A DNA stretch of 64,000 bases, from positions 2,033,001-2,097,000 of the forward strand of contig NC_066312.1 of NCBI RefSeq assembly GCF_905404315.1. Reading direction: 5' to 3'. The position numbers were made by a program, and so were the translations under genes. Source of the stretch: Leptidea sinapis. Lineage: Eukaryota > Arthropoda > Insecta > Lepidoptera > Pieridae. Under the pieces are notes generated by a model. It searched no databases. It saw only the letters and a list, made by a program, of their open reading frames with translations, and had not been told where the DNA came from. Numbering within the stretch: position 1 is the first letter of the stretch; the number at the start of each line of letters is the position of its first letter. Positions 21,341 through 33,389 of this stretch are shown in pieces.

Positions 21341-23919
21341 TAGATATTTCTGCCAAACAAGCAAGTAATCACCAACATATTATCATATACTAAACCTCTG
21401 AAACACGCTGCATTGTTATAAGTATTATTACGATCGGTTCAGTAGTTTTCGCAGTATAACCGAACAAAAAAACCGGTTCTCTATTTATAAGTATAGATAA
21501 ATCTGTGGTACTAGTCGATATATCGATCACTGAACGCACGACGGCAGTATCGAGTAACGACCTTAATAACACATTTTTTATTTAAAACCAATTAACTTCG
21601 CTATCTTTTGTAAATAATTAATTCTAGTTTAAAATTAAAACGGGGTCAATATTATCCAAGAAGGGTGTGCAACTACAATACTATTTCATTTAATATCTGT
21701 TATTGTGTATTGTCATATACTACCTATCTACCTATACTTATATATATACCGTATCTGTCACTAAAGGCCTATAACGATATAATGCAATAAATGCTTGTCA
21801 AATCGCCACTGAGATCAGATTTCTTAACAACTAATTAAGATGTGGGTACATTACGTGTACATTACAATATTCATGTCGCAGGCTGTAGAAGAATTGGTCA
21901 GGCAATAATGTGCCTAGACATCCCACAATGCAACTGTCGGAGTTTTCTATGAATATATATCAAGCAAGTGCCAAATATATGATCTACCTATTATAACGAA
22001 ACGATTAAATGAGTATGGATGGTAATGTTAAAAATGTATTTTTGAAAACAGTTTTTTTTACCATAATTCATCAATGGCACGGTACTAATTTAGTAAAAAG
22101 GTGTTAGAGTGTAATCGTTACCTACGCTATTACGTATAGTAAATACAAATATAAAATATATATATCGAAAACGCTGACGATATAACCTCATCTTTTGAGC
22201 AGCGTTGGCATTTGCTCTAGGTACCTGAAAATCAGAATATTTCTGAAAACTTTCTGAATAATCATTACTGAGCATAGAATAGAATATTTCAAATCGAAAC
22301 AATGATTTAATTACAATATATTTTAACGGTTAAAATTTGTTTCAGTTGATTTTTTTCTAACTGTAGCTATCGATACTTCCATCATAAATGAGTTCCATAA
22401 AATTAAAAACATTCTATTATTTTAGTACCAACACTTTACCGAGGGATACCAATATGTATGCTTAGTGAAACTCAACTTAGTGAAATTTCAACGTGCTGCT
22501 AATCGATAATACACGTTCTTTATCGATGTTCTTCATGATGCAAGCTAAAAGAATTTCTGTTTTGTAATTGTAAATATATTTGTAATCGTTTTGTAAACTT
22601 TAATAAAGAATAAAAAATGATGTGGTGTCGTGGGACACCAGATGGGAACGAAGTTGCTTCGGCTAATATAGAATCGACACAAATTGCAAAAAAAAAACGT
22701 TCTAATATTGCTATAATCGTTATCATATATTAATATAATAATATTGATAATATATACACTACTCGCTTGTGTATGCGACTGCCGCGCCTGCGCACGTCTC
22801 ATTTAATGGTTTTATTCCACACACTTTTCCACGCACTTTTTTCCATGGATTTTTTCTTACGGTTTTACTATCACATTTTTTTCAGTTCGGTCGCACAGCA
22901 AAATCCCTATCCCCTCCAAACCTGCCGTAAGGAACTTCGTTCCAATAAAAATATATAACCAGTAACCGTTATTTTATGTATCCTATCCATGCTTGATAGC
23001 TCCATTTTAGCTATAACCGGGCACATTACAAGTTGCCAGAGTCTTTCATCGCACCACAACGCACATATCTTACATCTGTCCCGTTCAAAAGTTACAGATA
23101 ATACCGGATCGACTTGGAAATTTACGTATCGGATTGAATGTCGACCTTCGTCGTGGTGACCGTTTTATTATTTTTATTATAAATCCAATATGGAAGGTTG
23201 ATTTTAATGTTGTTTTGTACTGTGTCGACACCTACGTTAAAAGTCAAATTTGTGAGTCGTATTTATAAACAACTTATAAAAAATATTCATCTCTAAAATA
23301 TCAAAATTAAGTCCAAATTCCGAGAGTCAATTTGAAAATCAAAATCTGAACATTTTATGTATTCGATATTACTACGGGTATATAATAATAATAATTAATT
23401 ATTTTACGAAACTTCTCTTATTGATTGCTAATATAATTATTTTCGATATTTTGCAACATGTGCATATTCTGACAGGCATTTTGGGAAAGAAAATCAGAAC
23501 ATGTTATTTTTTTGTTTATTAGTGATATATTTATTTATTCTGGTACAATATTCTTAAGTAACTCTGATACAAAAATTTCTTATCAACAAACACAGATTCC
23601 GAGAGGCAATTTAAAGTCGAAATTAGAACATTTATTGTAATAACAAATCAATAACTTTAATTCCTTTAACTAATTTATATTAAATTTTACCCTTTAAAAG
23701 TGAAAACTCTTAAGAAGACATTATATTTATTACTAACTGCATATTACTGTTATATTAAATGAAGATATCGCAACTTTTTTTTTCGATAAGGACCACGTGT
23801 CGTAGGTATAAAACTTAGAAGACTTAATTGGAATCCATTCAGTAGTTTTACCGTGATGCACGCACAACAGAAAAACTCTTGTACATTTTTTATAAGCCAT
23901 CACATATTTATTACATGTC
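21341..23919. other. Unassigned AT-rich DNA with a possible repeat at 22612-22960
   Basis: GGGAACGAAGTTGCTTCGGC (near 22645) and GTAAGGAACTTCGTTCCAAT (near 22927) contain partly inverse-complementary cores (GGAACGAAGTT / AACTTCGTTCC). They may be the ends of a decayed element. No gene is supported. Confidence 0.35.
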
Positions 23920-24085
23920 TTTTTTTTTTAAGGAAAACAAACGAGCGTACGGCACATGGTGTTTGTTAAGTGATCACCGCCGTCCACATTCTCTTGCCCA
24001 AAACCAGAAGAATCACAGGAGCGTTGCCGGCCTTTGAGGAAGGTTTACGCGCTTTTTTTGAAACACCGCACAAGGAAATTCGTTT
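23920..24085 (-). mobile_element. LINE family F 3' end
   Basis: AAGTGATCACCGCCGTCCAC, CAGAAGAATCACAGGAGCGT and GGAAGGTTTACGCGC are the reverse complement of the family F 3' region. Confidence 0.8.
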
Positions 24086-24508
24086 ATATCTCACTCACAT
24101 GTTTTCATTATTATTATCACTCTAGTTTCATTAAAACCAGGTTATGACTGTGTAATTTTTTAATGAATGATTAGTTTTTTATTCTACAAATATACTTAGA
24201 GAGCTCACACCTTTAAAATGCTATGGTGACACCGCTATGGCAATAATTAAGGTGTTATAATATATGCCAGTGACCTTGCTCATAGAGCGAGGGCGGGTGA
24301 CCATGGCGTACGTATTTGAAGGTAAAGGAAAAATTAAGACAAGCATCCGATGTAATTTTCTATTTTATATTTTTGGTAACATAATTATGATATTTGGAGT
24401 AATATTAACCGAAACTGTTTAAAAAAAATATTCCGAGGTGTATTTATAATTATTTAGTTAAAACATGTGAGTGGAAAACACATACATACACTATAATAGT
24501 AGTAGGAG
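24086..24508. other. Unassigned AT-rich DNA
   Basis: Nothing is supported. Confidence 0.4.
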
Positions 24509-24800
24509 CCAGTGGGAGGCTCCTTTGCACAAATGCCGGCTCCTTTGCACAGGAAGCCGGCTAGATTATGGGAACCACAACGGCGCCTATTTCTGCCGTG
24601 AAGCAGTAATGTATATACATTACTGTGGTTCGGTCTGAAGGGCGCCGTAGCTAGTGAAATTACTGTGACGAGCGTAATTGAAGTGCCGCTTAGAATTTTG
24701 GGGTTTTCCAAGAATCCTGAGCGGCACTGCATTATAATGGATATCATTGTATCAATAACCATCAGCTGAACGTCCAGCTCGTCTCGTCCCTTATTTTCAT
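24509..24800 (+). mobile_element. Family A repeat with a duplicated 5' segment
   Basis: It starts CCAGTGGGAGGCTCC. The tract GGCTCCTTTGCACA...GCC is repeated in tandem (about 24 bp) at 24527-24560. The AATGAGACTTAACATC section is deleted. The apical stem is extended (GTAATGTATATACATTAC). Confidence 0.9.
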
Positions 24801-25393
24801 TTAGAAATTTTTTTTTTTGAACTGCTAGTTATATTACTTGTTATTAATAATATGTTCTTTGCTCTAACTACAGAACTTGCCAAGGAAATTTAAGCACTAA
24901 CTAATGCGATAATAGCATAATATATGCTCTTAAGGAAAGTATAAACAATATAAGGACGAAGAAGGTTATTTATTGTTTGGCTGAGTTTGTTAGATAGTTA
25001 TCAGTAGGTACGTCGTTAGTTGCTTGCCCAATATTATACCGAAGTTATGTTCAATAACATTCAATATGTACTTTATATTAATTTTATTCCATTTTTGTTC
25101 AGCATATTTGTATCACCTGAATTATACCCCCTCGTGTCGGAAGAGCGGATGTCATTACATTTAAATGTTTGAATGTTTGAACGATGTCAACAAGCACCCA
25201 TCAACACGCAAGCGGCACTTTTGATTAGTGTGTGAAGTTAAGTGACGTCACTATTCTACTAATCTGCGAGGCGGGATTATAATATGTTGTTCTTTGTGAT
25301 ATTTAGCTGCATCGTTTGCCCTAAAAGATATCTCTGTGATGACCGCAGCCCAGACTTGTAACACAAGGGGAATTTCAAGAGCGTTCTTCTTTA
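24801..25393. other. Unassigned DNA
   Basis: A palindromic CRE-type octamer TGACGTCA lies at 25243-25250. No gene is supported. Confidence 0.4.
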
Positions 25394-25668
25394 TTTTATG
25401 AAAATAAGGGACGAGACGATCAGTACGTTCAGCTGATGATAATTGATATGCCCTGCCCATTACAATGCAATGCCGCTTTGGATTCTTAAAAGCTAGTTAA
25501 AAAACACAGAAATTCTGAGCGGCACTACAATTGGGCTCGCCACCTTCACCTTGAGGCGTAGTTAAGTCTCATTTGCCCAGTAATTCCACTAGCTACCGCG
25601 CCAGAAATAGGCACCGTTGTGGTACCCATAATCTAGCTGGCATCCTGTGCAAAGGAGCCTTCCACTGG
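25394..25668 (-). mobile_element. Family A repeat, internally deleted
   Basis: On the complement it runs from CCAGTGGAAGGCTCC to CTTATTTTCATAAAAT. The inner arm of the first hairpin (CATTACTG region) is missing. Confidence 0.85.
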
Positions 25669-26334
25669 TCTTATATATGGTGGTCCACCCATCTTATAAA
25701 GCATCATTATAGGGGAGCGGTCAAAATTTTTAAAAACCGAAAACACTTTCGTGATGTTCGAAGTTAAACAAGGGCCACTGAAATGAAAGTCAACTGTTGT
25801 ACTTATTAAGCCAACGATGCTTTCTAGGTTTAATTGAATCATTTAGAACAATAAAGGGAGAAAGGAAATATAATTTTTTTTGGAATTTCTTTTTTTTCAC
25901 TCTTTTGATTTTTTAAAGAATCAGATCTAATAATTGTTGACTTCATTAACCAATACCACTTTGTAACTGTTATATTGTCTGTGAGGTTCACTCATCCTAC
26001 TCAGTCATAGCTCAGAACTCTTGCAACTTTATGCAATCCTGATACTAGGTGCACGTACCAACGTAGGTACCTACGTCCTACTTCAATTTTACTCCTTGCA
26101 GTGTACGTACACTGAGTGAAACTTATTTGTAAGTATTTTATTAGTCCTAGCTTCCATGAATATTTAATCCAGTGGTTTATATCAAAAACGTAAACATACT
26201 GTAGGTTACCTTTTTTACACATTGATATAGTACGTTTTTATTAACATTCCAATAACTTGTAAATGGAGGATGATAAAATACAGTACCAACGATAAAGAGG
26301 CCTGGAATACATAGTATTTATTCCATATACTAGC
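25669..26334. other. Unassigned DNA
   Basis: No gene. ORFs of 64-73 codons overlap each other on opposite strands and are not supported. Confidence 0.4.
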
Positions 26335-26525
26335 CAACCTGAAAGTGCGTGACATGTCTCATATTCAAAATACTAGCTAATTCCAAGCGTGGCTGACTAT
26401 TTACGACTTGTCTTTGTATCGGTTACAGTAACAGTAGATTCGCTTTCCTTTTCTATCTTACTGTATGTTCGCTGGAAATGTTCTCCTCTCGTGCACGCTT
26501 TGTTGAATGCTATGTTCTAGATTAT
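26335..26525 (+). mobile_element. MITE family H fragment
   Basis: AAGCGTGGCTGACTATTTAC, GATTCGCTTTCCTTTTCTAT and CTCGTGCACGCTTTGTTGAA align with the complete element at 32388-32644. Confidence 0.65.
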
Positions 26526-26761
26526 CATGTGTTCGCTTCTGTGTATCTATGTTATCCTAGTAATTCAATGCACGATGAATGCAACTAACTTACACATTAT
26601 TTTTAGTTGTACTACACTTCACTAAACGCACATTTGGTACCAGCAACGTATTTAGACATAATCGTAACCGTACTAACTTAGCTTATCACTCCTGCATCAA
26701 TCGTATTTGTCGATATTTGCGGTCGTTTTCAATAACATATCTCTAGTTACGGATACATTGC

Positions 26762-26905
26762 TGTCACCGTTTAATGACAAGATCTTATCTATCCATAGTT
26801 ATGTGCAATATAGTTATAGTCCAATGCTTTATGTCGATAGGTTATTGAAATGTATGTAAGCGTAAAAGGATAGATTTGTCTACATCTAGTAAGTTAAACT
26901 AAGGA
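26762..26905 (+). repeat. Repeat family I, copy 2
   Basis: It aligns with 10271-10421 over its whole length (TTTAATGACAAGATCTTATC, TAGTTATAGTCCAATGCTTT). Confidence 0.75.
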
Positions 26906-27429
26906 AGGACTCAAAATAATCAGCAACTCAATTTATTTAATTCCACGTCAACCTGCTTTCGTCACAATGTCATTGACTCCCTAATAGCATAAGGGAGCTA
27001 ATTTGTAGAAATTACTATACTTATTATTACATTACTTAAAATAATCTGTATATCTCTAAATCTTTTATAAATGCCAGTTATTGATGTTTTTGCTATGTGT
27101 AGTATTTCAGTTATAAGTCTCCTTAAAAAATATATATATAAAGTTATATTTGAGAGTCCTTGCAAATAAGCTCCTTTCCAAAGAATTATTAAAAAGGTAA
27201 CTATTTGAGTATCGATCCACGTTGGCGCGGATAACACAATAACAATGTTACATATATTCAACATGCATGGAAGCTGCATACCTTGTGTTTTTACATTGAA
27301 TCAGATTTCTAACTGCGTATGGACACGCTTCATCTCCTCCTGATAAATAACCATTTCTGCTCCATTGCGCACATATATTCATGAAAAATACAGTTCTACA
27401 GGAAATAATGTCATCCAATTATATGTATA
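26906..27429. other. Unassigned AT-rich DNA
   Basis: A 93-codon minus-strand ORF (26998-27279) has no recognisable domain. Nothing else is seen. Confidence 0.4.
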
Positions 27430-27693
27430 CTAAGCTGACCCAGCAAGCGTTCTATTGCCGATATTAAAATCGCGATACAAAAGTAACTGTTGATCGTAGA
27501 TGGGTGAAAAGTTGAACTTGTATGTATGTCAATAAAATTAAAAAAAAAAACGTGTGGACCACCCTTAACATTTAGGGGGATGAAAAATTCTCAGACCTAC
27601 CCAATATGCACTCAAAATTTCATGAGAATCGGTCAAGTCGTTTCGGAGGAGTTCAATGTTTAACATCATGACACGAGAATTTTATATATTAGA
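27430..27693 (-). mobile_element. Helitron-like element, subfamily C2
   Basis: The complement starts TCTAATATATAAAATTCTCG and ends GGGTCAGCTTAG (one base inserted in CTAG). The interior shares CAGACCTACCCAATATGCAC and TTTAATATCGGCAATAG-type tracts with 35730-35979. Confidence 0.65.
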
Positions 27694-27748
27694 TTAGATA
27701 TGACCTACTTACTCTATATATATATATATGACCTACTAATATTTTTTT

Positions 27749-28066
27749 CACAACAGGGCTTTTTTCTGCTGTGAAGCAGTACTTTAAATTCAAATACTTT
27801 TATCCAAAATAGGATGTGACATCACTTATTGAAAGTCAAAACAAACTATGTGTAAGCATTACTGTGTTTCGGTCTGAAGGGCACCGTAGCTAGTTAAATT
27901 ACTGGCCAAATGTGACTTGACATCTCATGTATCAAGGTGACGAGCGCTGTTGTAGTGCCGCTCAGAATTTTTGGGTTTTTCAATACTCCATAGCGGCTCT
28001 GCATTGTAATGCTGGGGGCGTATCAATTACCATGAGCTGGTCGTCTCGTCCCTTATTTTCATATAA
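27749..28066 (+). mobile_element. Family A repeat interrupted by a LINE tail
   Basis: CACAACAGGGCTTTTTTCTG...GAAGCAGTA and then, after the insert at 27782-27846, ATGTGTAAGCATTACTG to CTTATTTTCATATAAG. The break falls in the first hairpin stem. Confidence 0.85.
27782..27846 (-). mobile_element. LINE tail (family L) nested in family A
   Basis: AAATTCAAATACTTTTATCC and AGGATGTGACATCACTTATT, ending GAAAGTC, are the reverse complement of the family L terminus. Only the last ~60 bp were inserted. Confidence 0.75.
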
Positions 28067-28399
28067 GAAATACACCATAGTACTTAACTTTCGATTTTTT
28101 TAAATAGAAATAATAAATTTAATAAAAAATAAAAAAGTATATTTGTGAATTACAACGTAAAAGCTGCTCTAACAAAGTGAAATGAAGTTGAATTTTATTT
28201 AATTGAGACGCCTTCAAAGTTCTTTTCGTGAGTTCAAAATATTCGCAGCGAACCCAATTTAAGAAATACTAAGGAGGATTAATTAAAAACTTTCTCGAGA
28301 ATAAAAATGACGTATCTACTGATATGAGCCACTCTTAAATTGACGCATTTACAGACAAGATATAAAATTTTGAAAGTTAGTATTATGGTGTAATTACCA
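28067..28399. other. Unassigned AT-rich DNA
   Basis: Nothing is supported. Confidence 0.4.
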
Positions 28400-28748
28400 T
28401 CTTAATATATATAAATCTCGTGTCACAATGTTTGTCCTCAATGGACTCCTAAACTAATGAACGGATTTTAATGGTGATTACTTCATGGAGTGCAGTTTGG
28501 TCCAACTTGAGAGATAGGGTAGTTTTTATTTCGATTTGGGACCCATAAATATTTATATTTTCAATATTTGTTTTGTATGGACATATTTTCTATGAGAGAA
28601 TTTAGTGACGCACGGTTTGACAGTTCCGCTGTGAAACAATTTCATTCTAACAACAGGGAGCATATTTACGAAATAATTTTTGATGTTTTGAAATATAAAA
28701 CAGTTGTTTTTTTACTATCTATAGAACAACGTCTGTCGGGTCAGCTAG
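28400..28748 (+). mobile_element. Helitron-like element, subfamily C1, complete
   Basis: It starts TCTTAATATATATAAATCTC and ends GTCGGGTCAGCTAG. The bases outside are A (28399) and T (28749), the canonical Helitron insertion between A and T. It aligns end to end with 46871-47242 (CTCCTAAACTAATGAACGGA, CAACTTGAGAGATA, GGTTTGACAGTTC). The 82-codon ORF at its end is not a gene. Confidence 0.75.
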
Positions 28749-29675
28749 TAGTTTATATGAATGCACAGACTCTCTTTAGACAATACAAATATCCATTAAT
28801 TGGACGTAGTTGCTGAAAAACGTTTCAAGACACAAACATCACATGTGAAGGAATTATTTTTTAGTTTTTTAAATATTAGTGTATTTCATACATGTGGGTT
28901 GGGTTACTAAATTATGATGTCACTTAAAGGGTGATAGTAGGGCTGCCATTTTTTGTCAGTCCGTTAATATGAATCACGTGACCAGTTTTGTGTTCTTAAC
29001 TCAATTTCGACTTTATTGTGGTTTGGAACGCTTTTCTGGAATTACGTCCAATTATAAAGTAGTTTCTGTACTAACCTTCCTACCGTTGGCAATCACTTTT
29101 GCTGTGATTTTTAATTACAAGAAAAGAATATGAAATTTCAACGTAGTACCTAGACCAAAGAAAATAAACAAAAGTCTATAAAGTGATTTGCATGTACACA
29201 GCGAACCTCGCGGCATTACTATGCCCCGAGTACTTTTGTATTATATTATGTTGTCATATCATAGTAGCTACATTTCAAATTGCTCATTGCATATTTAGCT
29301 ATATCGAAATCGAAATTGGATTGTGTCACTTGTCAAGTGTCAACGCCTTAATAACTGACAAGTGTAGACAGCGGCCCGATAATTCCTTCCGTTAATCAAA
29401 CTATTAAGTCAAAAGTCGATCGGTAGGTAATCAGGAAATAATTAATATAAAACTTAGGTAACACAGCCACAGAGGCTCCTACCAAAGCTGGTATTATTAA
29501 TACCATTAAATTGGTTTGCATTGCAACCAGACAAAACCAGTTATTGTATCTGTGTATGTTTTATATTTGATCGGACGCAATCTACAAATAAAATAGAGTG
29601 AAATTGGCTTGAATTGATCAAGGAAACGACATTACAGTTTCAATATGATTTCTGAATAAATAAAAAATTTTAATA
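28749..29675. other. Unassigned DNA containing an isolated YTANLAALL-encoding stretch
   Basis: Positions 29195-29221 encode YTANLAALL, resembling the M3 signature of ionotropic glutamate receptors. The frame is open upstream only to a TAA about 15 codons earlier, and flanking residues do not continue the family. No splice sites frame it convincingly, so I do not call a gene. Confidence 0.3.
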
Positions 29676-29994
29676 CTAGCTGTTACCCGCGACTTCGTTC
29701 GCATTAACCAGAGTTACCATGCTGCCACATATATACAAAATAATCATATATCCTCGTTAACGCAGCGTTTGATTGTTGTTTGTTTTATTTCTGTTTCAGA
29801 TTGTTTTTTCTCCACATTTGTTTGCAAAGTACAGTAGTAGTAAGTAGTAAAAGCTTACTTTCTACAAAGATTTTTTTTCATTTGACACTCACAAACAGTG
29901 TGGTCTTTCTATTGGTAACAGAATTTTCAAAATCGCTTCAGTAGTTCCAGAGTTCACCCCGTACAACCTCACAAACTTATAATATTAATATAGA
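29676..29994 (-). mobile_element. Helitron-like element, subfamily D
   Basis: In plus orientation it begins A|CTAGCTGTTACCCGCGACTT, the complement of a GCGGGTAACAGCTAG|T end. It closes with ATAATATTAATATAGA, the complement of a TCTATATTAATATTAT start. Copies also lie at 9975 and 45715. Confidence 0.7.
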
Positions 29995-30550
29995 CCTCTT
30001 GATGACTCATTGTTAGTGTTGAATATCCCGTGGAAAGCAATGATGATATAAACTTATTTACTGCTATTTCTCCTACAGTTCCTTCGCCACTTACATTTCA
30101 CTACAATACTGATAATAATATTAAAAAAACAGAAATATATAACTTTGAAGTCTTATGAGATATTTATGTCTTATGATTTTACACATTTAATAAATATATA
30201 TAAACCAAGGAAAACCTTATCTTAATTTAAAAAGTATTCATATCACTAGTCTTTTACTAAGATATTTCTAAATAGAAATGAATAAGGTGTGATGAGTATG
30301 ATAATATGAGAATAATAATAAATTAGTTCTGAATTAACGACAAAATCTTTTTATAACCAGCTTGTACGTATTATATTTTTTTTAAATTTATGTTCAAATA
30401 AACTAAAACACGAGATCTTTTTATTAAATTTATTTTCATTATTTTTCAAAAATTATTTCAAAATACTAATTTATATAAAAATTATTAATTGTACACCCAT
30501 AATTATTTATTTATCCAGTATTTTATTTTAAAATGTAAACTATTTATTAT
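29995..30550. other. Very AT-rich unassigned DNA
   Basis: Nothing is supported. Confidence 0.4.
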
Positions 30551-30721
30551 TTATATAAATAGTACCAGGAAAACATAAATGAGGGATGCTAGTTTTTAGT
30601 GTTTCTAACAAGGATTGGCTTTACTGGTTCCTATAAGATATAGAATAAATTAATTTATGTTTGTTTTAAATTTAATATGAATAAACCGTAAATAAATTAT
30701 ATAAATAGTACCAGGAAAACA
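30551..30721. repeat. Identical 25-bp direct repeats 146 bp apart
   Basis: The 25-mer at 30551-30575, containing TAGTACCAGGAAAACA, recurs exactly at 30697-30721. The spacer is AT-rich. This could be a partial segmental duplication or the flanks of a lost element. Confidence 0.8.
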
Positions 30722-31394
30722 GGAACTGAAGTATACTGATACTAATACAGTTTAAATAAGGATTGTCCTATGGACGTTAAATAATATGGACAGAGCTTAC
30801 TTTTATTCGACTCACATTTTCATTCTGACCAGTGCCACTACCAGGAGAATCTCTGTTTTCGTTAATCAGTGTTGTATTTATATATTATATGTATAATGTT
30901 AGGACTAAAAATATGGGACAGGATGTTCTGGATATATGGTGATGCAACAAGATTTTCATCCAAGACTTGGCTATTTCAAACATATTGTATACGATCTCGT
31001 GACAACCCTCGGTAATGACAAAAAAAGTTGCGGACACCGCATGGCCAGCAATAATAATATCTTTTATAGTCCCGCTGTATAATATAGTATTAATATATTT
31101 ACATTATATGTAATTCATTTATCATGCATCATCATTAGCGAGTGAGCACATCAGTATACTTGTCATAAATCAATATCACGTAAACACGTAACTCAAGTAC
31201 TAGGACACTATAAATCTATTGGAACTAGGAGTTATTGTAGAGCCACGAAGGGGGCGAATAATTAAATTTAAACTAATTTTTAAATATAGATAAACTGGGC
31301 TTGATTTAATTCCTGTGAAGATGCAGAAGAAGAAAAAGAGTAGCAGGAATTATTATCAGTTTTCATAAATTTATTAATTCATATTATTTGTTAT
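30722..31394. other. Unassigned AT-rich DNA
   Basis: Nothing is supported. Confidence 0.4.
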
Positions 31395-31510
31395 AGTAGA
31401 AGAGGATAAGCAAATATAGGGTCACTTGATGTTAAGTGATCACCTTCCCCCATATTCTCCAGAAATAAGCATTGCCGGCTCACATGGCGCTCTTCGCAGA
31501 GTTTTACGGA
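31395..31510 (-). mobile_element. LINE family F 3' end, diverged
   Basis: GGGTCACTTGATGTTAAGTG and ATCACC...CCCATATTCTCCAGAAATAAG are the complement of the family F tail. Confidence 0.65.
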
Positions 31511-31835
31511 ATACTTTTATTCATAGTTATTTATACTGATGCGATATAAATACTATGTATATACATTTACCTTACACCCATTGTCAATATTACATAATAC
31601 TATCTAGTTGTGGAACCACTAGATGCGTTTATATTCTTGATAGAAAATGTAGGTAACACTTTTTGTCAACGCTCAATTTAAAAACACGTCGAATTTGCCC
31701 TCCCGCGGGGACTCAACAATAAAAATTGTCGTTTCACTTTGAATTCGTAAATATTAATTACTTGACCCGCTGATTTTCATTCATAGTTCGCATGCGCTAT
31801 GAACTGCATAGGAAACGCATCTGAGTTACTAGGAT
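31511..31835. other. Unassigned DNA upstream of a possible core promoter
   Basis: No gene or repeat was noticed. Confidence 0.4.
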
Positions 31836-31920
31836 CGCATAAATATCAGCAGTTCTTCATGTCAGTTGGTGCTGTTCAGTTTTGCACTTCACGAGTTCAC
31901 ATTGGGTCAAGGCCGCGGGG
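31836..31920 (+). promoter_or_regulatory. Speculative core promoter and first exon
   Basis: CATAAATA (31838-31845) is followed 26 bp later by the arthropod initiator-like TCAGTT (A at 31864). A GT donor-like site (GGGG|GTCAGT) occurs after 31920. If translation began at ATG 31859, the exon to 31920 would be 62 nt and end in phase 2, which is the phase the first nostrin-like exon at 44846 requires. But that ATG lies 5 nt upstream of the predicted initiator, so both readings cannot hold together. No transcript evidence is available. Confidence 0.2.
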
Positions 31921-32387
31921 GTCAGTTCAAACAGTGGGTTCACGCTCGCATAACGTCATGCACTCAATGGAATAAGTTGTATGCAATATTATACAATTTG
32001 GATGGAATACATTTGCAAACGAACGATCAATTCTTTTGTTTACCTCTCTTGACAACGCTAGCGGCCTAAATCATAAATGGCCTTGAATTTAACTTAATAA
32101 TAAGTATTAGAAAAATTAGAACAACTATGTAGTTTCATAATGTAATTATTTTTTCAACTCATTGATGTCTCTCCACCACGACGTCTGTCCATTCCAAGTA
32201 TGTCCTCTTCACACTTTCTTAAGTCTTTCCGTTTGTGTCGCCCGCTCAACTTCAATTTGTTGCTATAATTTTATCATTAAAATAAATTATTTGGGGTGGT
32301 TTGGTCATAATATGCACAAAGTTTGTAGATAATTTTGGGAAAGGTCGACCTTCTTTATTCTGTTCCGTGGACCTAATCATAGACTAA
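31921..32387. other. Unassigned DNA
   Basis: Nothing is supported. Confidence 0.4.
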
Positions 32388-32644
32388 CAATATACTAGCG
32401 TATAAAGGACTGTAAGCACGATAATACGTGACCAATGTTTATTTATCAATGTGTGCGTTAACTAGTGGTATATATAATATTCAAAATACTAAGGAGCTAA
32501 TGTCAAGCGTGGCTGACTGTTGACGACTTGTCAATCAAAATCAGTTACAGTAAAATATATTCGCTTTCCTTTTCTATGTTGTTGTCTCTCCGTAAGAGAT
32601 GTTTTTCTCTCTTGCACGCTGTTTGTCTTTACGCTAGTATATTG
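32388..32644. mobile_element. MITE family H, complete copy
   Basis: CAATATACTAGCGTATAAAG at the left is mirrored by TTTACGCTAGTATATTG at the right, with one indel. The interior matches 26335-26525 and the complement of 34075-34262. TSD and superfamily are unclear because the termini are TA-rich. Confidence 0.65.
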
Positions 32645-32751
32645 CAAGTCTATGGGCCCAACCATATTTTCCAATATCAGGTCGGGATGTATTAATAAAG
32701 GCGTCTGGTCAACAGTATGAAAAGTTTGATACTAGCGGAAGGAACATTTTA

Positions 32752-33041
32752 CCAGTGGGAGGCTCCTTTGCACAGGATGCCGGCTAGAGTATGGGTACAA
32801 CAACGGCGCCTTTTTCTACCGTGAAGCAGTAATGTATAAGCATTATTGTGATTCGGTCTGAAGGGCGCCGTAGCTAGTGAAATTACTGGGCGAATGAGTG
32901 ACGAGCGCAATTGTAGTGTCGCTTAGAATTTTTGGGTTTTTTTAAGAATTCCGAGCAGGACTGTATTGTAATGGGCAGAGCGTATCAATTACCATATGCT
33001 GAACATCTTGCCCGTCTTGTTCCTTCCGTTAAAAAAAAAAA
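32752..33041 (+). mobile_element. Family A repeat, slightly deleted
   Basis: It runs from CCAGTGGGAGGCTCCTTTGC to a poly-A run at 33031-33041. The section between AATGAG and TGACGAGCGC is missing. Confidence 0.9.
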
Positions 33042-33065
33042 GGAACTAGTCAATATGGCAGGACC

Positions 33066-33095
33066 CCCTACCCTACCCCACCCTACCCTACCCCT
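33066..33095. repeat. Imperfect (CCCTA)n simple repeat
   Basis: CCCTACCCTACCCCACCCTA and so on. It is not the insect telomeric unit (CCTAA), so I treat it as a microsatellite. Confidence 0.8.
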
Positions 33096-33389
33096 CTGGG
33101 AGGCTGGCTTGAATGTATGTTTGTATGTTGTTATAGATGCATCGCCTCAAATTATAAATAATGCATATTTATTTGGTATCACTTATTAAAATTCAAAGCT
33201 GACGAGATTTTGAAAGTAGAAAACGATCGCGGGCGCATAACTTTCTTAATTAATTAATGTGTAATAATGAAATAACGTTTGATAATTGAAATAAAATTTA
33301 TTTAGACTAGCCAAGAGCGAGTCGTATTTAAACATTCTTCGTTAAAATTAAATTAATTAAACATAGTTTACTGTTGAAACAGATTGCCC

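Noticed and set aside
33066..33095. Interstitial telomeric repeat
   Set aside because: The unit is CCCTA, not the insect CCTAA/TTAGG, and the tract is short and impure.
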